From: Quadrisphaera sp.
GTDB taxonomy: Bacteria; Actinomycetota; Actinomycetes; Actinomycetales; Quadrisphaeraceae
Direction: 5' to 3'
Length of the DNA stretch: 38,879 bases
Assembly (NCBI GenBank): GCA_029257185.1
Contig: JARICT010000128.1
Location: 1-38,879 of the forward strand
A model generated the notes under the pieces. The model was not told the DNA's origin. It saw only the letters and a list, made by a program, of their open reading frames with translations, and made no database searches. Within the stretch, counting starts at the first letter, position 1. Each line of letters starts with the position of its first letter. This document shows positions 25,234-33,683 of the stretch, in pieces. The position numbers and the translations under genes were made by a program.

Positions 25234-26715
25234 TCACGAGCGCGCCCGCGAGGTGGCGCGCCGCAGCAGCGAGGCCACGAGGCGCGCGTCGGCCCGCACG
25301 GGCGCCGCGGCCACGACCATGGCCCCGGCCGCCGCGGCGGCGAGCATCACCCCGGCGCCCAGCTGGGCGACCGGCGCCCACGGCAGGAGGTTCGCCAGGG
25401 CCGCGGCGCCCGCGCACGGCAGGCCGACGCCGAGGATCGCCCGCACCGCTCCGGCGAACAGCGGCCGCACGTCGGTCCCGGTAGCCCTCCCGGCGACGGC
25501 CAGCTGCGCCACCCACACCAGCAGGTGCGCCACCGAGTGCCCCGTCGCGACGCCGATCGCCCCCCAGGGCAGCCCGGCGAGGATCAGCGCGACCGTCGCG
25601 GGGCCCGTGACGAAGGAGAGCTTCAGCTGGGCGCCGGGCCGCCCGGACGACAGGAAGATCCAGTAGGCGATCTGCGCGACCGCCCGGAAGATCCCCCCGA
25701 CCGCGAGCACCGCGAAGATCGGCGCGACGCCGGCCCAGCGCGCCCCGAAGAGGACCTCGACCAGCGGCCACGCCAGGGCGGCGGCGACCGCGAAGACCGT
25801 GGCCGTGAGGTAGCAGGCCACGAGCTGGGCGCGCGCGAGGTAGCGGGCGTAGGTGACCGGCTCGGGCTCGACCTTCGTCAGCACCGGCAGCGCCACCCGC
25901 GTCATCGGCGCGTTGATCTGGTTGAGCGGGGCCATGAGCAGCTGGTAGGCGCGGGTGTAGAGCCCGAGCGGTGACGCGCCCCAGATCGCGCCGAGCGCCA
26001 CGGTGTCCACGTTCTTCGTGGCGTAGGTGATGGCCTGCGTGCCGAGGACGGCGCCGCCGAAGCGGAAGAAGGGGCGCACCTCACCGCCCCGGTGCGGTGC
26101 CACCGGCCGGAAGGACGACGCCATCGCGACGACGAGAAGCCCCACCACGGCCACGGTCAGCTGCTGCGCCACGAGCGCCCACAGCCCCCAGCCGGCGAGC
26201 GCCCCGGCGACGGCCACGGCGATCCCGGCCAGCTGCGCTCCCACGTCGGCGGCACCGAGCGCCACGAAGCGCAGGCTCCTGGCCAGGTCGGCGCGGAACT
26301 GGGTGGAGGCGCCGGAGATCGTGAAGATCCCGGCCAGCGCCAGCACCACGGCGGTCAGGCGCGGCTGCCCGTAGCCGGCGGCGATCAGCGGCGCGCTGGC
26401 GAGGGCGAGCACGGTGCACCCCGCGCCCAGGCCGGTGCCGACCCAGAACAGCGACGACTGCTGGGCCCGGCTCAGGCTCTTGGCGGTGATCGCGGCCTGG
26501 GACAGGCCGAAGTCGCGCACGAGGTCGGCGATGCCGATCACCGCGGTCACCATCGCGACCAGCCCGAAGTCGGCGGGGTCCAGGAGCCGCGCGAGGACGA
26601 TCACGGACGCGATCTGGAGCCCCGCCCGCAGGCCCTGGGTGACCACGGTCACCGAGGACCCGCGGGCGGCGCGGTCCCCGAGACCGCCCTGCGGTCTGCC
26701 GTCCGGCCCGCTCAC
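25234..26715 (-). CDS. Wzx-like polysaccharide flippase (MOP superfamily)
   Basis: Integral membrane protein of 493 residues that would move lipid-linked repeat units across the membrane. The N-terminal SSVTVVTQGLRAGLQIASVI and VLARLLDPADFGLVAMVTAV is the classic opening of the polysaccharide-biosynthesis/MOP family. Later signatures are FRFGGAVLGTQAITYATKNVD, LGLYTRAYQLLMAPLNQI and VLFGARWAGVAPIFAVLAVG. About 12 to 14 hydrophobic helices are visible. The GTG at 26715 overlaps the stop of the O-antigen ligase gene (GTGA), so it is coupled to it. This is the last gene of the ligase-flippase operon. Confidence 0.92.
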   Translation of the reverse strand: MSGPDGRPQGGLGDRAARGSSVTVVTQGLRAGLQIASVIVLARLLDPADFGLVAMVTAVIGIADLVRDFGLSQAAITAKSLSRAQQSSLFWVGTGLGAGCTVLALASAPLIAAGYGQPRLTAVVLALAGIFTISGASTQFRADLARSLRFVALGAADVGAQLAGIAVAVAGALAGWGLWALVAQQLTVAVVGLLVVAMASSFRPVAPHRGGEVRPFFRFGGAVLGTQAITYATKNVDTVALGAIWGASPLGLYTRAYQLLMAPLNQINAPMTRVALPVLTKVEPEPVTYARYLARAQLVACYLTATVFAVAAALAWPLVEVLFGARWAGVAPIFAVLAVGGIFRAVAQIAYWIFLSSGRPGAQLKLSFVTGPATVALILAGLPWGAIGVATGHSVAHLLVWVAQLAVAGRATGTDVRPLFAGAVRAILGVGLPCAGAAALANLLPWAPVAQLGAGVMLAAAAAGAMVVAAAPVRADARLVASLLRRATSRARS

Positions 26716-28073
26716 GCGACGTCCGCCGGGGCGCTGCGGCGGGCGAGCAGCCACAGGGCCAGCGGGGTGATCGCCACCGGGAGCAGGAAGCCGCGGTCCA
26801 CCAGGGCGAAGGAGACCTCGAACGTGGAGGAGACCGCGAGCGCCACGAGGTGCGCCACGGGGAACAGCGAGCCCGCGCCGGGCGAGGCGGCCCACCCCGA
26901 GGCGCGCACGAGCGCCACGAGCACGAGCACCGTCAGCGCCGCCGTGCCGAGCAGCCCGGTGGTCACGAGGGACTGCACCAGCCCGTTGTGCCCGTGGTAC
27001 GCGAAGCCGCCGAGGGGGTTGGCGTACCCGGCGACGCGTCCGTACCAGTCCGTCCCCATCCCCACCAGCGGGTGCTCCGCGAAGGTCTGGAGGCTCAGGC
27101 GCCACACGTAGCCGCGGTTGGTGAAGGCGACGTCGGCCGCGGTGGCGCGCGCGGCCCCGGACGTGGCCGCCGCCACGGTCGCCAGCGGGAGCGCCGCGAG
27201 GACCGCCAGCGCCAGCGCGCCGCCGAGCCCGGCGAGGACGGACCGGGCTCCGGGCCGCCGGGCGGCTGCGAGCACCGCGGCCACGGCGCCCGCGGCGGCG
27301 AACGCCAGCAGCGAGCTGCGCGAGGAGCTCCACACCAGCGCGAGCACGACGACCGCCAGCCACGCCAGCGCCACGCCGCGGCGGCGCACCAGCAGCAGGG
27401 CGGGGGTCCCGAGCACGAGGACCTGGGCGAGGTTGTTGCTGTCGGAGAACGGCCCGACGAGCAGCCCGAGGGGCACGAGGGTCTTGTCGGGGTCCACGAG
27501 GTCCCCGCTCGCGAGGCGGTAGATCCCGGCCGCGGGCAGCAGGGCCCCCATCGCGAGCGCGAGCAGCGCGCTCGCCCCCGTGAGGTGCCCGATGACCGCC
27601 CCGACCCCCAGCCGCGGCGCCAGCGCCCAGAGGGCGAGGACCACGAGGGGGTAGAGCGCCGCCCCCGTCCCCGGAACGGTGCCCCCGTAGGCGTCGCGGA
27701 CCGCGGCGACCAGCCACGGGAGCAGGAGCGCCGCGACGGTGGCGGCCCCCGCCAGCGTGGCGCGGCGCAGCGAGAGCAGGACGGCGACGGCGCAGACCCC
27801 GGCCAGCGCGGCGGTGAGGCCGCGGTCGCTGAGCAGCGCCAGGGACGAGTAGGGCGCGGCCTCCTGCCCGACGGTGGTGCGGAACTTCGGCGCGGTCATC
27901 GACTGCACGGTCCGGGGCACCACCACCAGCGCCCAGGTCAGGGCCAGCACGAGCGCCGCGAGGGCGTCGCGCCCGGCGGGCCGCAGCCCGAGCCCGCGCA
28001 GGGGGACGACCACGCCGGCGCCGGGCACGCCACCTACCCTCGCGTCGGCGGGCGCCGCGACGGCGCTCGTCAC
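26712..28073 (-). CDS. O-antigen ligase / Wzy-like polymerase family membrane protein
   Basis: 453 residues, about 10 to 12 membrane helices. The Wzy_C region (PF04932 type) shows VVVLALVWSSSRSSLLAFAA, and the periplasmic loop has VAFTNRGYVWRLSLQTF, HPLVGMGTDWYGRV and YHGHNGLVQSLVTTGLLG, the conserved acceptor loop with His and Asn. It would polymerise or ligate repeat units outside the membrane. GTG 28073 is chosen because GAGGGG lies 6 nt upstream. Coupled downstream to the flippase. Divergent from the glycosyltransferase at 28175; the 101-nt gap between them holds only GTG-rich sequence and possible promoters. Confidence 0.9.
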   Translation of the reverse strand: MTSAVAAPADARVGGVPGAGVVVPLRGLGLRPAGRDALAALVLALTWALVVVPRTVQSMTAPKFRTTVGQEAAPYSSLALLSDRGLTAALAGVCAVAVLLSLRRATLAGAATVAALLLPWLVAAVRDAYGGTVPGTGAALYPLVVLALWALAPRLGVGAVIGHLTGASALLALAMGALLPAAGIYRLASGDLVDPDKTLVPLGLLVGPFSDSNNLAQVLVLGTPALLLVRRRGVALAWLAVVVLALVWSSSRSSLLAFAAAGAVAAVLAAARRPGARSVLAGLGGALALAVLAALPLATVAAATSGAARATAADVAFTNRGYVWRLSLQTFAEHPLVGMGTDWYGRVAGYANPLGGFAYHGHNGLVQSLVTTGLLGTAALTVLVLVALVRASGWAASPGAGSLFPVAHLVALAVSSTFEVSFALVDRGFLLPVAITPLALWLLARRSAPADVA

Positions 28074-28174
28074 CGCCGTCCCCTCGCCCAGGGAGCTCCC
28101 GTGCCGCACCCGCCTCGGTGCACGTCCCGGTGCCCGTCCCCGTGTCTGTTCCCGTGCCGACCCGGAGCGGCGGC

Positions 28175-29242
28175 GTGAGGCCCGGCCGCCCCCGGGTGCT
28201 CCTGTCGGTGCGCGCCCCGCGCCCCACGACGAACCCGTACGTGGTCCAGCTCGCCGGCGCCCTGGACGAGCACGTGGACGTGCTCTGGTTCTCGTGGCGA
28301 GCGGCGCTGCTCGGCCGCTACGACGTGCTGCACTGGCACTGGCCGGAGGTGGCCCTGCGCCGAGGCGGCGCGCCGGCGCGGGTCGCGGCACGGCTGCGCT
28401 TCGCCGCGCTGCTCGCCCGCGTCGCCCTCACGTCGACCCCCGTGGTGCGCACCCTGCACAACCGGGCGCCGCACGAGGACGTCGGGGCGCTCGACGCGCT
28501 GCTGCTGCGCGCCGCGGCGGCGCAGACCACGTGGTGGGTGGTGCTCAACGAGGACACCCCCGCCCCCGAGCCCGCGCGCACGACGCTGGCCCCGATCGGC
28601 CACTACCGGGACTGGTTCGGCGCCCGCGCCGACCTCGCAGACGCCGGGGCAGCGCCCGTCCCCGGCCGGGCCCTGCACCTGGGGCTGGTGCGGCCCTACA
28701 AGGGGGTCGAGGAGCTGGTGGGCGCCTTCGCCGGCGTGGAGGATCCCGGCGCCTCGCTCCACGTCGTCGGATCCTGCGAGGACCCCGGGCTCCGGGCGGC
28801 GCTGGAGCGGGCCGCGGCGCCCGACGGCCGGGTGGCGCTGACGCTGCGGCACGTCGACGACGACGCCCTGGCGGGCGAGGTCGCCGCCGCCGAGGTCGTG
28901 GCCCTGCCCCACCGGGACCTGCACAACTCCTCGTCCGCCCTGCTCGCGCTCTCCCTGGGACGCCCGGTCCTCGTACCCTCGACGCCCACCACCGAGGCCC
29001 TCGCCCGCGAGGTGGGTCGGGAGTGGGTGATCCGCTACGACGGCGACCTGCGCGCGGAGCACCTCGAGCGCGCCGCTCGCGAGGCCGGCGCCGTGCTCGC
29101 CGGCGGGTCGGCGCCGAACCTGTCCGCGAGGGACTGGCCGCCCGTCGCCGCCGCCCACGCCGGCGCCTACGCCGGCGCCCTGGCCGTCCGTCGCGGACGC
29201 GTGCGACCGGGGCGCGTGCGACCGGGGCGCGCGCGGCGCTGA
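28175..29242 (+). CDS. GT-B type glycosyltransferase (GT4-like)
   Basis: 355 residues. VLLSVRAPRPTTNPYVVQLA opens the N-terminal domain; DVLHWHWPEVAL and VVRTLHNRAPHED resemble GumK/GT4-like bacterial transferases. The donor domain has HLGLVRPYKGVEELVGAFA, LHVVGSCEDPGL and HNSSSALLALSLGRPVLVPS, with no EX7E glutamate pair. GTG 28175 is chosen because GGAG lies 7 nt upstream. In-frame GTGs back to 28118 would add a VPVPVPVSVPVP leader without a ribosome site. The C-terminus ends in basic VRPG repeats. Sugar specificity unknown. Confidence 0.85.
   Translation: MRPGRPRVLLSVRAPRPTTNPYVVQLAGALDEHVDVLWFSWRAALLGRYDVLHWHWPEVALRRGGAPARVAARLRFAALLARVALTSTPVVRTLHNRAPHEDVGALDALLLRAAAAQTTWWVVLNEDTPAPEPARTTLAPIGHYRDWFGARADLADAGAAPVPGRALHLGLVRPYKGVEELVGAFAGVEDPGASLHVVGSCEDPGLRAALERAAAPDGRVALTLRHVDDDALAGEVAAAEVVALPHRDLHNSSSALLALSLGRPVLVPSTPTTEALAREVGREWVIRYDGDLRAEHLERAAREAGAVLAGGSAPNLSARDWPPVAAAHAGAYAGALAVRRGRVRPGRVRPGRARR
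29199..29228. repeat. 15-bp tandem duplication at the end of the glycosyltransferase gene
   Basis: Two perfect copies of GCGTGCGACCGGGGC, encoding repeated VRPGR in the basic C-terminal tail. In frame, so coding potential is kept. Confidence 0.85.
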
Positions 29243-29253
29243 GGCGGTCGCGC

Positions 29254-31014
29254 TCACGAGGACGGCCGGGAGGCGGACCCTCCGGTGGACGGCGCGGCGC
29301 GGGCCCGGTCGCCGTAGGGGTCGGCCCGGACGGAGCCGGACGACGTCGACGGCCGCCCCGACGAGCCCGACGAGTCCGACGAGCCCGAGGGACCGGAGGC
29401 GCCCGAGATCCCCGGGCGCCGGGGCGGACCGTCCGCGGGCCGCGAGTCCTGAGCCGGCCGCGAGCCCTCGACCGGCTGCGAGGCCTCGGCGGGCTGCGGG
29501 TCCTCGGCGGGCCGGAGGTCCGTGGCGGGCAGCCCGGCCGTCGCCTCGGGGGTGGGCTGCCGGCGCCTGCGCCACGAGCGGCGGGAGGGACGCTGGCCGT
29601 AGTACTCGTCGTGCTCGACGGCGGTGCGGTTCAGCACCATCCCGAGCACCGGCGCGCCGGCGGTGCTCAGGCGGGTCAGGGTCTCGGTGACCTTGCGGGC
29701 AGGCGTGCGCCGGGCGTCGACGACCACCAGCGCTCCGTCGGTGCGGGTGGACAGCAGGGCGGCGTCGGTCACCGGGAGCACCGGCGCCGTGTCGAGGACC
29801 ACGACGTCGTGGTCGCGCCGCACCGCGGCCATCAGCCGGGCCATCATCGGCGAGGCCAGCAGCTCGCTGGGGTTCGGGGGGACCTCGCCGGCGGTCAGCA
29901 CCCGCAGGCCGCCGGGCCCCCAGAGCTGCACCACGTCGCCGAGCGCCGCCCGCCCGACGAGGACCGTGGTCAGGCCCACGCTGCCCTCGAGGCCGAGCAT
30001 CGACGCCACCGCGGGGCGTCGCAGGTCGGCGTCCACGAGCAGGACGCGCTGCCCCGTGTCGGCGATGGACGCCGCCAGGTTCGCCGCGGTGGTGGTCTTC
30101 CCCTCGCCGCTCACCGAGGAGGTCACGACCACCAGCTGGCCGCCGCCGGAGAGCGCGCCGCCACCGTGGCCGGCGGACCCGGTGGCGGTCCCGCCGGCGG
30201 CCTCGCCGTCGGCGCCCACGGCAGGCTCCGCCCCGGACGGCGGGCTCGCGCGCAGGAAGTCGAGGTTGGTCCGCAGCGAGCGGTACGCCTCGGAGCGGGC
30301 GCCGAGGGGCTCTGCGGCGCTGGCGACCACGGGGGTGCGTCCGCGCGGGTCGTCGGGCAGCGAGCCGACCAGGGGCGTGGCCGTCAGCCGGGCCAGCGAC
30401 TCGCGGCTGTCCACGCGGGCGCGGGCCACGCCGAGCACCAGGGCGACGGCGATCCCCACCAGCAACCCGCCGAGCAGCCCCACGCCGACGTCGAGGACGG
30501 GTCGCGGCCACGCGGGCGAGGTGGGGACGCTGGCGGGCTGCGTGGTGGTGACGGTGACGGCGCCGGACCCCTCGCGCCCGGCCGACAGGCGCGTGACCGC
30601 CCCGTCGAGACGGGCGGCCACGGCGTCGGCCACCGCGGCGGCGCGCTCCGCGGTGGGCTGCGTGGCGGTGATCTCCAGGAGCACCGTGCCGAGCGGGGCG
30701 CGCGCGGTGACGTCCCGTGCCAGCTCGGTGGACGACGCGTCGAGCCCGAGGTCGGCGACGACGGGGTCCAGCACGATGGGCATGGTCGCGACCGAGGCGT
30801 AGGACTGCACGAGGTCGAGGGTGTAGGTGTTGCCCTGCGCGAGCTCCCCGACGGTCTCGCCGCGCTGCAGGCTGAAGAACACCGTCGTGCTCGCCTCGTA
30901 GCGCTCCTGCGCCAGCACGGTGTGCGCCAGGCCGGCCCCGCCGCCCAGCAGGGCCGCGACGAGCACCACCGCCCACCACCGCCGCAGGGCCGCCAGAGCG
31001 CCGGTCAGGTCCAC
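29254..31014 (-). CDS. Polysaccharide co-polymerase with tyrosine autokinase domain (Wzz-Wzc/BY-kinase)
   Basis: 586 residues, inner membrane. Two membrane helices (about 12-32 and 175-195) bracket the extracytoplasmic Wzz domain. The cytoplasmic BY-kinase has Walker A SVSGEGKTTTAANLA, Walker A' VLLVDADLRRP and Walker B VVVLDTAPVLPVTD. It controls chain length and EPS export through cyclic Tyr phosphorylation. The Ser/Pro-rich C-terminal tail (about 490-586) has few tyrosines, in DEYYGQ and ADPYGDR, fewer than the usual cluster. The GTG start at 31014 has a weak ribosome site. It is divergent from the tyrosine phosphatase gene at 31180, its expected antagonist. Confidence 0.93.
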   Translation of the reverse strand: MDLTGALAALRRWWAVVLVAALLGGGAGLAHTVLAQERYEASTTVFFSLQRGETVGELAQGNTYTLDLVQSYASVATMPIVLDPVVADLGLDASSTELARDVTARAPLGTVLLEITATQPTAERAAAVADAVAARLDGAVTRLSAGREGSGAVTVTTTQPASVPTSPAWPRPVLDVGVGLLGGLLVGIAVALVLGVARARVDSRESLARLTATPLVGSLPDDPRGRTPVVASAAEPLGARSEAYRSLRTNLDFLRASPPSGAEPAVGADGEAAGGTATGSAGHGGGALSGGGQLVVVTSSVSGEGKTTTAANLAASIADTGQRVLLVDADLRRPAVASMLGLEGSVGLTTVLVGRAALGDVVQLWGPGGLRVLTAGEVPPNPSELLASPMMARLMAAVRRDHDVVVLDTAPVLPVTDAALLSTRTDGALVVVDARRTPARKVTETLTRLSTAGAPVLGMVLNRTAVEHDEYYGQRPSRRSWRRRRQPTPEATAGLPATDLRPAEDPQPAEASQPVEGSRPAQDSRPADGPPRRPGISGASGPSGSSDSSGSSGRPSTSSGSVRADPYGDRARAAPSTGGSASRPSS

Positions 31015-31179
31015 CTGGGCCTACCCCCTCGATGATCGTCGGTGCTGGCGGAGCCCGCCGGAGAGCGTTACCAGCCGGCACCCTCCGTCACGGCGCTGCC
31101 CCGTCCGGGGGCCATCTGGGCCCGCCGGCAGGCTACGGGACGTCGCGACCCCGCGAGCGGGGAGCGGCACACTCCTCGC

Positions 31180-31818
31180 GTGCCCGGTTTCTCCGTCCTC
31201 GTGGTCTGCACCGCGAACCTCTGCCGCTCCCCCTCGGCGGCCGCCATGCTCAGGGCGGGGCTCCCCCCGGGGAGCGGCGTCGCCGTGACCAGCGCCGGTA
31301 CCAGCGCGACCCCCGGGCAGGAGGTGCCCCCGCTCCTGGTCCGGGAGCTGGCGCGCCGGGGCGTCGACGTCGCGGACCACCGTTCGCGCCAGCTGAGCGC
31401 CGAGCAGGTCAGCGCCGCCGACCTGGTGCTGGTGGCCACCCGGGCCCACCGCGCCGTGGTGGTCGGCGCTGTGCCGGGGGCGCTGCGGCGCACCTTCACG
31501 CTGCGGGAGATGGCCCGGCTGCTCACCAGCCCGACGAGCCCGCGGTGGTCGGCCGCCGGAGCGCTCGCGGCGCCCCACGACGGCGCGCCGTCGACCGACG
31601 ACGAGGACGAGGACGGGGAGGTGGCCCGGTGGGCGGCGCTGGCGCCCGCCGCCGCGGCGCGGCGCGGCGCTGCGGTGGCGCAGGGCGAGGACGACCTGGC
31701 CGACCCCTACGGCCGCTCCGCGCGGGCGTACCGGAACAGCGTGGCGGAGGTCGAGCGAGCCGCCCAGGTGGTCCTGGCAGCCGCGCAGGCCCCCGGCCTC
31801 AGCCTTCGTGGGCGGTGA
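31180..31818 (+). CDS. Low-molecular-weight protein-tyrosine phosphatase
   Basis: Wzb-like phosphatase that would dephosphorylate the BY-kinase. 212 residues. The P-loop CTANLCRSPSA gives the CX5R active site near the N-terminus; SAGTSATPGQ follows; the general acid lies in DLADPYGRSARAYR near the C-terminus. A 50-residue acidic/Ala-rich insertion (STDDEDEDGE) lengthens it relative to the usual 150 residues, as is common in actinobacterial members. GTG 31180 is chosen to put the catalytic strand (FSVLVVC) at the start; no strong ribosome site is present, so a leaderless transcript is possible. Its 3' end overlaps the convergent cytidylyltransferase by 20 nt. Confidence 0.93.
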   Translation: MPGFSVLVVCTANLCRSPSAAAMLRAGLPPGSGVAVTSAGTSATPGQEVPPLLVRELARRGVDVADHRSRQLSAEQVSAADLVLVATRAHRAVVVGAVPGALRRTFTLREMARLLTSPTSPRWSAAGALAAPHDGAPSTDDEDEDGEVARWAALAPAAAARRGAAVAQGEDDLADPYGRSARAYRNSVAEVERAAQVVLAAAQAPGLSLRGR

Positions 31819-32218
31819 GCAGGGCGCGCAGCAGCGTCGACGACGTCCCCGGCGTGTAGGGGAAGTACTCCACGCGGGCCCCCACCTCCGCCATGGACGA
31901 CTCCAGGACGGCGCCGCGCTCGGTGCCCTGCCAGTCGTCGCCCTTGAACAGCACGTCGAAGCGGAGGCGCTGCCACATCGGGAGCTTGTCGGCGGTGCAG
32001 TCGTCGACGACCACGCGGTCGACGATGGCCAGGCCGCGGAGGATCTCCACGCGCTCGTCGAGGGGCACCACCGGGGTGCGCCCCTTCGTCGCGGCGACCA
32101 CCTCGTCGGTGACGGCGCCGACCACGAGCACGTCGCAGCGCTCGCGAGCGCGCCGCAGGATGTTCAGGTGCCCCACGTGGAACATGTCCCACACCCCGGG
32201 CACGTACCCGGTGCTCAC
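31799..32218 (-). CDS. TagD/RfaE-like nucleotidyltransferase (probable glycerol-3-phosphate cytidylyltransferase)
   Basis: 139 residues, close to the size of TagD. GVWDMFHVGHLNILRRA carries the HxGH nucleotide-binding motif, and GTSSTLLRALL is the C-terminal counterpart of the family ISST motif. DVLFKGDDWQGTERG and FPYTPGTSST are typical of the cytidylyltransferase-like group. It would activate a sugar- or polyol-phosphate with a nucleotide; CDP-glycerol is the usual TagD product, but the substrate is not proven. GTG 32218 overlaps the stop of the upstream glycosyltransferase (GTGA). With a CDP-alcohol phosphatidyltransferase nearby, CDP-linked chemistry fits. Confidence 0.85.
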   Translation of the reverse strand: MSTGYVPGVWDMFHVGHLNILRRARERCDVLVVGAVTDEVVAATKGRTPVVPLDERVEILRGLAIVDRVVVDDCTADKLPMWQRLRFDVLFKGDDWQGTERGAVLESSMAEVGARVEYFPYTPGTSSTLLRALLTAHEG

Positions 32219-33513
32219 GACGCCACGCTCGCGCGCCGCCCGGCGTGGTCCTCGTGGCGCGGGCCGGCGTGGTCCTCGCCGCGGGGGCGCGCGCCGACGC
32301 CGGCGCCCTCGGCGGCGACGCGCGTCTGCAGGCCCACCACGGCGGCGGGCTCTCCGCCCGAGGCGCGTGCGCCGCTGTGCTCGCCGCGCTGGCTGACCCC
32401 GGCCGCCAGCAGGCCTGCCAGCAGGCCGTAGTCGCGGGCCACCGCGTCCCAGGAGTAGGTGCGCTCGGCCCGCTCGCGCAGGGCGGCGCCGCGCTCGTGC
32501 CACGCGCCGGGGTCGGCCTCGGCGGCCTCCAGCAGCGGTCCCAGGTCCTCGGGGGCCCAGACGAAGCAGCCGCGCTCGCCCAGCACCTCGCGGTTGAAGA
32601 CCACGTCGTAGGCGACCACCGCCGTGCCGGCGCCCATGGCCCGCAGCAGCGAGGGGTTGGTGCCGCCCACCGAGTGCCCGTGCAGGTAGGTCAGCGCGTG
32701 CGCGTACAGCTGGTCCAGGGTCTCCGTCTCCCACACCGGCCCCAGCAGCCGCACCCGCTCGTCCTCGCCGAGCGCCTGGATCGCGGCGACGTGCTCGCCC
32801 GGGTAGGGCGCCGAGCCGACGACCACCACGGGCAGCGCCGCCCGCGAGGCGAGGTGCCCGCGGAGCAGGAGGTCGACGTGGTTCTCCGGCTCGAACCGCG
32901 CCACCACGAGGTGGTACCCGCCCGGCGCCAGGCCCAGGGCCTCCACCCGGTCGCTCGCGGGGCTCCGCTGGATCGGGGCGCCGTAGGCGATCTGCTCGGT
33001 GGCGGCGCCGAACTCCTCGCGGTAGTAGGCGGCGATGCCGGCGGCGTCGGCGATGAGGGCGTCGGACCAGCGCACGGCGAGGGACTCGGCCGCCCGGTAG
33101 TACCGCTTGCCGGTCCCGGACCACTTGTCACGCTTCCACTCCAGCCCGTCGACGTGGGTGGCGGCGGGGATGCCGCGCAGGCGCAGCAGCGGCAGGAGCG
33201 CGGCGTTGGCCGCGTTGAAGAGCAGCACCACGTCGGGCGCGCGGCGCCGGGTGAGCAGGTGCAGCACGGAGAGCAGGGTGTGCGAGAGGGTCTCGAGGCT
33301 GCGCCGGCGCAGGGCCGGCAGCTCGACGCGGTGCATGCCCCGGTGGGTGGGTCCGTGGTGCTCCCCGTCGCGCCGGCAGTAGACCGTCACCGTGTGGCCG
33401 CTGGCAGCCAGGCGCGCGCCGATCTCCTCGACGGCGGTCTCGAAGCCGCCGTAGCGGGCCGGTACGCCGCGCGTCCCGATCATGGCGATCCGCAGGGATC
33501 GATTCGCGTGCAT
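32215..33513 (-). CDS. DUF1972/GT4 glycosyltransferase (rhamnosyltransferase-like)
   Basis: 432 residues. The N-terminal DUF1972 (PF09314) signature IGTRGVPARYGGFETAVEEI is unmistakable, followed by VLLFNAANAALLPLLRLRG and THVDGLEWKRDKWSG. The GT4 donor domain has LVVARFEPENHVDLLLRG and HGHSVGGTNPSLLRAMGAG. Members commonly add rhamnose or similar sugars in surface polymers; the donor here is unknown. ATG 33513 has a perfect GGAGG 5 nt upstream, so the frame back to 33648 is the leader. The last 60 residues are a low-complexity Arg/His/Gly tail (GPRHEDHAGRRASVAS). Coupled to the cytidylyltransferase by GTGA. Confidence 0.93.
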   Translation of the reverse strand: MHANRSLRIAMIGTRGVPARYGGFETAVEEIGARLAASGHTVTVYCRRDGEHHGPTHRGMHRVELPALRRRSLETLSHTLLSVLHLLTRRRAPDVVLLFNAANAALLPLLRLRGIPAATHVDGLEWKRDKWSGTGKRYYRAAESLAVRWSDALIADAAGIAAYYREEFGAATEQIAYGAPIQRSPASDRVEALGLAPGGYHLVVARFEPENHVDLLLRGHLASRAALPVVVVGSAPYPGEHVAAIQALGEDERVRLLGPVWETETLDQLYAHALTYLHGHSVGGTNPSLLRAMGAGTAVVAYDVVFNREVLGERGCFVWAPEDLGPLLEAAEADPGAWHERGAALRERAERTYSWDAVARDYGLLAGLLAAGVSQRGEHSGARASGGEPAAVVGLQTRVAAEGAGVGARPRGEDHAGPRHEDHAGRRASVAS

Positions 33514-33602
33514 GAGTTCCTCCGGGGGACCGGGTGGCAGAAACCGAAGTCCATCACGGAGGGTTGACATCGTGTGAACAATCAGTGCGAACAGGCAGGT
33601 GA

Positions 33603-33671
33603 TATCGCCGATACACGACATAGTGCCACTGATAGTGATCCCCGACAAGCGTAACTAGTCACTGTGAGTGG
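33603..33671 (-). promoter_or_regulatory. Promoter with paired inverted repeats for the glycosyltransferase operon
   Basis: On the minus strand TTGTCG (33648-33643) and CACTAT (33625-33620) are 17 bp apart and form a plausible promoter about 107 nt upstream of the start codon. CACT-gat-AGTG (33627-33637) lies in the spacer and CACT-gtg-AGTG (33660-33670) just upstream of the -35, 33 bp apart centre to centre. TATCG-C-CGATA (33603-33613) falls at the expected transcription start. Such nested symmetry suggests tight regulation by a dimer binding both sites. Confidence 0.5.
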
Positions 33672-33683
33672 TCATCTGCGACG

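Noticed and set aside
28118-28174. Upstream GTG starts giving a VPVPVPVSVPVP leader on the 28175 glycosyltransferase
   Set aside because: No ribosome binding site before 28118, whereas GGAG is well placed before 28175 and the conserved domain begins right after it.
27874-31081. Very long open frames (over 1000 codons) on both strands across the EPS genes
   Set aside because: Stop codons are rare in all frames of such G+C-rich DNA. Their products are Arg/Pro/Gly-rich without domains, while the competing frames encode clear ligase, glycosyltransferase and BY-kinase proteins.
33564-33569. Consensus TTGACA on the plus strand upstream of the glycosyltransferase
   Set aside because: No -10 at a suitable distance and no plus-strand gene follows; it lies within the leader of the minus-strand gene.
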